A stretch of DNA of 25,007 bases from Candidatus Zixiibacteriota bacterium (GTDB lineage: Bacteria; Zixibacteria; MSB-5A5; SM23-73-2): contig JAUWYR010000037.1 of NCBI GenBank assembly GCA_030615745.1, forward strand, positions 1-25,007, in the 5' to 3' direction. The notes below the pieces were generated by a model, which worked only from the letters and a program-made list of their open reading frames with translations, was not told the origin of the DNA and made no database searches. Shown here one piece after another: positions 22,999 through 25,007 of the stretch. The position numbers and the translations under genes were made by a program. The stretch's first letter is position 1; the number at the start of each line of letters is the position of its first letter.

Positions 22999-23055
22999 AA
23001 GCCCGCCGCTACGCGTTTTATGGATTATTCGATGGATGTTTGGTGACGTCAAAAG

Positions 23056-23601
23056 TTAGGCGAGGATTTTTAAAAATTCCTGGGGAATGCTTTCAGCTAA
23101 AACTACTTCTCCCATATCATAAAATTGAATTCCTTTTTCAAAAGCTTTATAAGCAAAAATTTTCAAAACAATAGTATAGTTCGACTTCCTTTTTCCTACT
23201 TCAATTGCCTCTTCAATGGTTTTGCTCAAATGGACATACTGGCGTCTCATCGGTTTCAAACCCTCCCTTTTTATCTTTTGAACAAAAGAAGGGGAGGTTC
23301 CATGATATAAAAATTGAGGAGGCTTTATCGGCTTTGCATCTAAATCTATTTTTAAACTATGACCATACCTTGCCCGGATTCTTTTCCCTTTTATCTCGAA
23401 TCTTTTCTTGGGGCAGTTTTTAACAACAGATTCAATCTCGGATTGGGTGATCTCAGGAAAACGCCTCTTTAATATTTTTAGTAAATCCTTGATTAAGACA
23501 AATCCATAAGAATCTGATTCCAGACCGAAATCTTTGGTTTTATGCCGTAAGATCAGAGACATAAATTTGGAGACAGACATTTGTTCTTTTTTGTTTAACA
23601 T
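23056..23601 (-). CDS. kptA: RNA 2'-phosphotransferase, Tpt1/KptA family
   Basis: KptA/Tpt1 transfers an internal RNA 2'-phosphate to NAD+, giving ADP-ribose 1'',2''-cyclic phosphate and nicotinamide. In fungi this finishes tRNA splicing; in bacteria the substrate is unclear. The 181-residue protein is full length. It has MSLILRHKTKDFGL with catalytic R19 and H20, KRIRARYGHS (R76, H81 region), LYHGTSP for NAD binding and RRQYVHLS with R120. The ATG has no Shine-Dalgarno. It faces repeat copy B and is transcribed away from the IS remnant. No RNA ligase or kinase gene is in the window. Confidence 0.93.
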   Translation of the reverse strand: MLNKKEQMSVSKFMSLILRHKTKDFGLESDSYGFVLIKDLLKILKRRFPEITQSEIESVVKNCPKKRFEIKGKRIRARYGHSLKIDLDAKPIKPPQFLYHGTSPSFVQKIKREGLKPMRRQYVHLSKTIEEAIEVGKRKSNYTIVLKIFAYKAFEKGIQFYDMGEVVLAESIPQEFLKILA

Positions 23602-23632
23602 AAGATAAAAAGCTTTTTTACAAGCAATTGAT

Positions 23633-23660
23633 ATAATATTGGGTTAAAATGAAAAATCAA
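23633..23660 (-). promoter_or_regulatory. Possible kptA promoter
   Basis: On the minus strand, TTGATT (23660-23655, four of six) and TATTAT (23638-23633, five of six) are separated by 16 bp. The start site would be near 23626, about 25 bases before the ATG. Confidence 0.4.
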
Positions 23661-23808
23661 GGTGAAAAATAGGTCTTTTTTGAAAGGAAGTTAAACCCTT
23701 ACTTTCCCAGCCTGACAGCTAAAAAGTATGCAGATTTTTTCAATTTTTGGCACTGTCCTAATTTCATTTTTTTGTTTCGAGTGTCCAAATTAAAGCTAGA
23801 AAAAATAG

Positions 23809-23837
23809 TTGACAACATTTGCGGGGCGTATTATATT
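23809..23837 (+). promoter_or_regulatory. Strong promoter of the transposase remnant
   Basis: A perfect TTGACA (23809-23814), 17-bp spacer and TATATT (23832-23837). The fragment's ATG (23842) is only four bases downstream of the -10, which would give a leaderless message. Confidence 0.6.
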
Positions 23838-23841
23838 ACGA

Positions 23842-23940
23842 ATGTCTGAAGCTAAGGTAGTAAAAACGAGGCCCAAAATCAACCTGGCTGAGCTATATGA
23901 AAGATTTCCTAACCAGACAGATTGCATTCCATATTTTTAA
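23842..23940 (+). pseudogene. Truncated transposase N-terminus, IS1595-like
   Basis: The 32-residue frame MSEAKVVKTRPKINLAELYE continues RFPNQTDCIPYF and stops at TAA. The pattern L-x-E-L/F-x-x-RFP-x-x-x-x-C-I-x-Y is what precedes the zinc ribbon in IS1595-family transposases, where a Leu-Glu-x-x-Arg-Trp motif normally follows; here the frame ends instead. No continuation in another frame was found, so this is a remnant. A database comparison would be needed to confirm the family. Confidence 0.5.
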
Positions 23941-23943
23941 TAC

Positions 23944-23971
23944 TTGACTTTAGCACGGAAATTGATAAAAT
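23944..23971 (+). promoter_or_regulatory. Predicted promoter of the lipoprotein gene
   Basis: TTGACT (23944-23949, five of six), 16-bp spacer and TAAAAT (23966-23971, five of six). It leaves a leader of about 90 nt that includes the GTTAGGC box at 24041 before the start at 24071. Confidence 0.5.
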
Positions 23972-24040
23972 AGAGTAAGACAAGAACCAAATAAAAAAGA
24001 AAGTCCGAGGGATGTATATGCAAACTTCGGATATGAACTT

Positions 24041-24047
24041 GTTAGGC
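24041..24047 (+). other. attC core-like box upstream of the lipoprotein gene
   Basis: GTTAGGC fits the integron recombination core GTTRRRY and sits in AACTTGTTAGGCG, a context typical of the 3' end of attC sites. It lies 23 bases before the start codon. No complete attC palindrome was found. Confidence 0.3.
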
Positions 24048-24070
24048 GACATCATAAAAGGAGGTTAAGA

Positions 24071-24619
24071 ATGCGCACTATGAAGATTTTACTCACTTTT
24101 GGAATTGCCTTGCTCATCTCTGGATGTCTGCAGCCATCCTTACATCCGCTCTTTACGGAGAAGGATTTGGTTTTCGATCCCGGACTGATCGGCGCCTGGG
24201 TTGGGGAAAATGAAAAGGAGACTTGGATCTTGCAAAAGGCCGGAGATCACACTTACGACTTATTCTATGAGGGCGAGAGGGATTCAGCCAAATATGAGGT
24301 GCATCTTGTGCGACTTGGAAAATTTGAGTTCTTGGATATCTATCCTCAAGTACCAGAGATGTGCGACCATGCTCTTCTCATCCCGGCGCATATGTTTTCA
24401 ATAATTCGGAGAGACGGAGATACTCTGCGTAATGCCATGCTTAATCCTGATTGGCTTGAGGACATGATTGCTCGGAAGAAACTAAAGATCGCTCACGAAC
24501 GCCTTGATGACAGGATTGTGCTGACGGCGTCCACCAAAGAGCTGCAGAAGTTTATTCTTAAGTATGCCGAGGATATGAATGCATTTCGTGATCCTGCAGT
24601 ATTGCATCGCCAGAAATGA
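24071..24619 (+). CDS. Predicted lipoprotein of unknown function
   Basis: The 182-residue product begins with a lipoprotein signal peptide: MRTMKILLTFGIALLISGC, with lipidation expected at C19. The mature protein has no domain I recognise; it contains a GAWVGENEKETWILQKAGDHTYDL stretch (two or three beta strands with Trp), suggesting a small beta-rich lipocalin-like or copper-resistance-type fold, but that is a guess. AAAAGGAGG lies six bases before the ATG. Codon use is visibly more GC-rich (many GCC, CTC, ATC, CGG) than in the neighbouring genes, suggesting transfer. It lies within the candidate IS ends and between attC-like boxes. Confidence 0.85.
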   Translation: MRTMKILLTFGIALLISGCLQPSLHPLFTEKDLVFDPGLIGAWVGENEKETWILQKAGDHTYDLFYEGERDSAKYEVHLVRLGKFEFLDIYPQVPEMCDHALLIPAHMFSIIRRDGDTLRNAMLNPDWLEDMIARKKLKIAHERLDDRIVLTASTKELQKFILKYAEDMNAFRDPAVLHRQK

Positions 24620-25007
24620 CGGTGGCTAACGGCGTCCTTGCGGTTCGCCCGCATAAGAATAATCAGTTACCTTCCAACGAGTTCCGTCGACCATAGCATA
24701 GTGTAATCAAATCTTGAATTCGAAGCTTAAAAAAGTCTGGGGAGAGTGATATTGGGGGCGTTTGTTTAATCTACCGTGCCACATAAAGTTAGAGCAGGGC
24801 CAGGTATCCCTTCCAAGTTCGTCAATGGAGTTCTGAGAACGTTCACGTCAAAATTAGGACACTACCAATTTTGGAGAGTACAGGTACAAGGTATCCACCT
24901 TGTGAGGTTAATTTATTTGAGTGAGGAGGAGTTTAAGTTTTTAAAGTTTTTGAGATTAGAGTTTTTAAAGAGAACGGGTAAACTTTTTGTAGAACTGCCC
25001 GGAATCT
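24620..25007. other. Terminal 388 bp without a secure gene
   Basis: The stretch starts with GGCTAACGGCG (24624-24634), resembling the 5' half of an attC site, and contains the right inverted end of the candidate IS (24851-24867). The rest has no recognised gene, RNA or terminator. From GTG 24902 a frame stays open to the window edge (VRLIYLSEEEFKFLKFLRLE...), 35 codons; it could be the beginning of a gene but has no ribosome-binding site. Confidence 0.5.
24902..25007 (+). CDS. Possible partial reading frame at the window edge
   Basis: From GTG 24902 the frame reads VRLIYLSEEEFKFLKFLRLE and continues with FLKRTGKLFVELPGI to the edge. The Leu/Phe/Lys/Glu pattern suits an amphipathic helix, and there is no stop for 35 codons, nor upstream back to at least 24848. 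No Shine-Dalgarno or family match was seen, so the true start, and whether it is a gene at all, are uncertain. Confidence 0.25.
   Translation, partial: MRLIYLSEEEFKFLKFLRLEFLKRTGKLFVELPGI

Larger units (their letters stand above)
22782..23023 (+). repeat. Long hairpin-rich repeat, copy B
   Basis: A 242-bp relative of copy A in the same orientation, starting 11 bases after the TPR stop. It retains the GCAAAGAT/ATTTTTGC stem (22863-22880) with one mismatch. It also retains the last hairpin with a compensatory change, CGGCGGGC (22970-22977) and GCCCGCCG (23001-23008), where copy A has T-A at the closing pair. It lacks the CGTCCGGG hairpin and contains two 18-nt insertions. Confidence 0.85.
23748..24867. 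mobile_element. Degenerate IS1595-like element with a passenger gene (candidate)
   Basis: The left end TGGCACTGTCCTAATTT (23748-23764) and the reverse complement of 24851-24867 (TGGTAGTGTCCTAATTT) match at 15 of 17 positions, as terminal inverted repeats would. Just inside the left end are a strong promoter and a 32-codon fragment resembling the N-terminus of IS1595/ISXO2-type transposases. Most of the interior is instead a lipoprotein gene. Both flanks carry AATTTT but no exact 8-bp target duplication is seen. Family assignment is by eye. Confidence 0.45.

Noticed and set aside
22549-23052. A 167-codon minus-strand reading frame over the TPR gene end and repeat copy B
   Set aside because: It is antisense to the TPR repeats and then reads through hairpins; composition is Phe/Ile/His-rich, with no motif.
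24717-24732. GAATTCGAAGCTT looks like a cloning linker (EcoRI and HindIII sites)
   Set aside because: It is a single 13-base match in otherwise ordinary sequence with no vector sequence around it; chance is sufficient.

Overview
The window is an AT-rich bacterial chromosome segment. Its left 15.7 kb is one long co-directional translation superoperon and its right 9 kb is a looser mix of single genes, intergenic repeats and a decayed mobile element. The lineage cannot be fixed from sequence alone. The exported M14 carboxypeptidase ends in a dockerin-like duplicated module of a style (GDV-N-xD followed by YLxNxLLKGGP) that is common in FCB-group candidate phyla such as Zixibacteria. Together with the non-mevalonate gene ispG and the canonical bacterial ribosomal order, this suggests an uncultivated FCB-type bacterium. 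That placement is an inference.

Region 1 (1-15797): the end of tuf, then the complete S10, spc and alpha clusters in textbook order: rpsJ-rplC-rplD-rplW-rplB-rpsS-rplV-rpsC-rplP-rpmC-rpsQ, rplN-rplX-rplE-rpsN-rpsH-rplF-rplR-rpsE-rpmD-rplO-secY, adk-map-infA-rpmJ, rpsM-rpsK-rpsD-rpoA-rplQ. It closes at a strong intrinsic terminator. Many genes overlap by ATGA or sit a few bases apart. TTG is used as start codon unusually often. Heptanucleotide tandem repeats lie at the rpsJ/rplC and rpoA/rplQ junctions.

Region 2 (15798-21569): a promoter and a structured leader of about 220 nt precede a secreted M14 peptidase of 903 residues. After its terminator come rnhB (apparently almost leaderless) and a YraN-family gene, a convergent small membrane protein, and ispG.

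Region 3 (21553-23055): a third heptad array, then two related hairpin-rich repeats of 226 and 242 bp in direct orientation that bracket a five-TPR exported protein. The two copies differ by two 18-nt units present only in the second. The same short motif (ATGCTTCGCA core) recurs at 7875 and 15886. This is the most interesting signal in the window: it looks like a very small dispersed, insertion-capable element.

Region 4 (23056-25007): a KptA/Tpt1-type RNA 2'-phosphotransferase on the minus strand. It is followed by an apparent remnant of an IS1595-like insertion sequence (inverted ends at about 23748 and 24867, plus a truncated transposase N-terminus). A lipoprotein gene with integron-cassette-like flanks lies inside these ends. 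The last 390 bp hold no secure gene.
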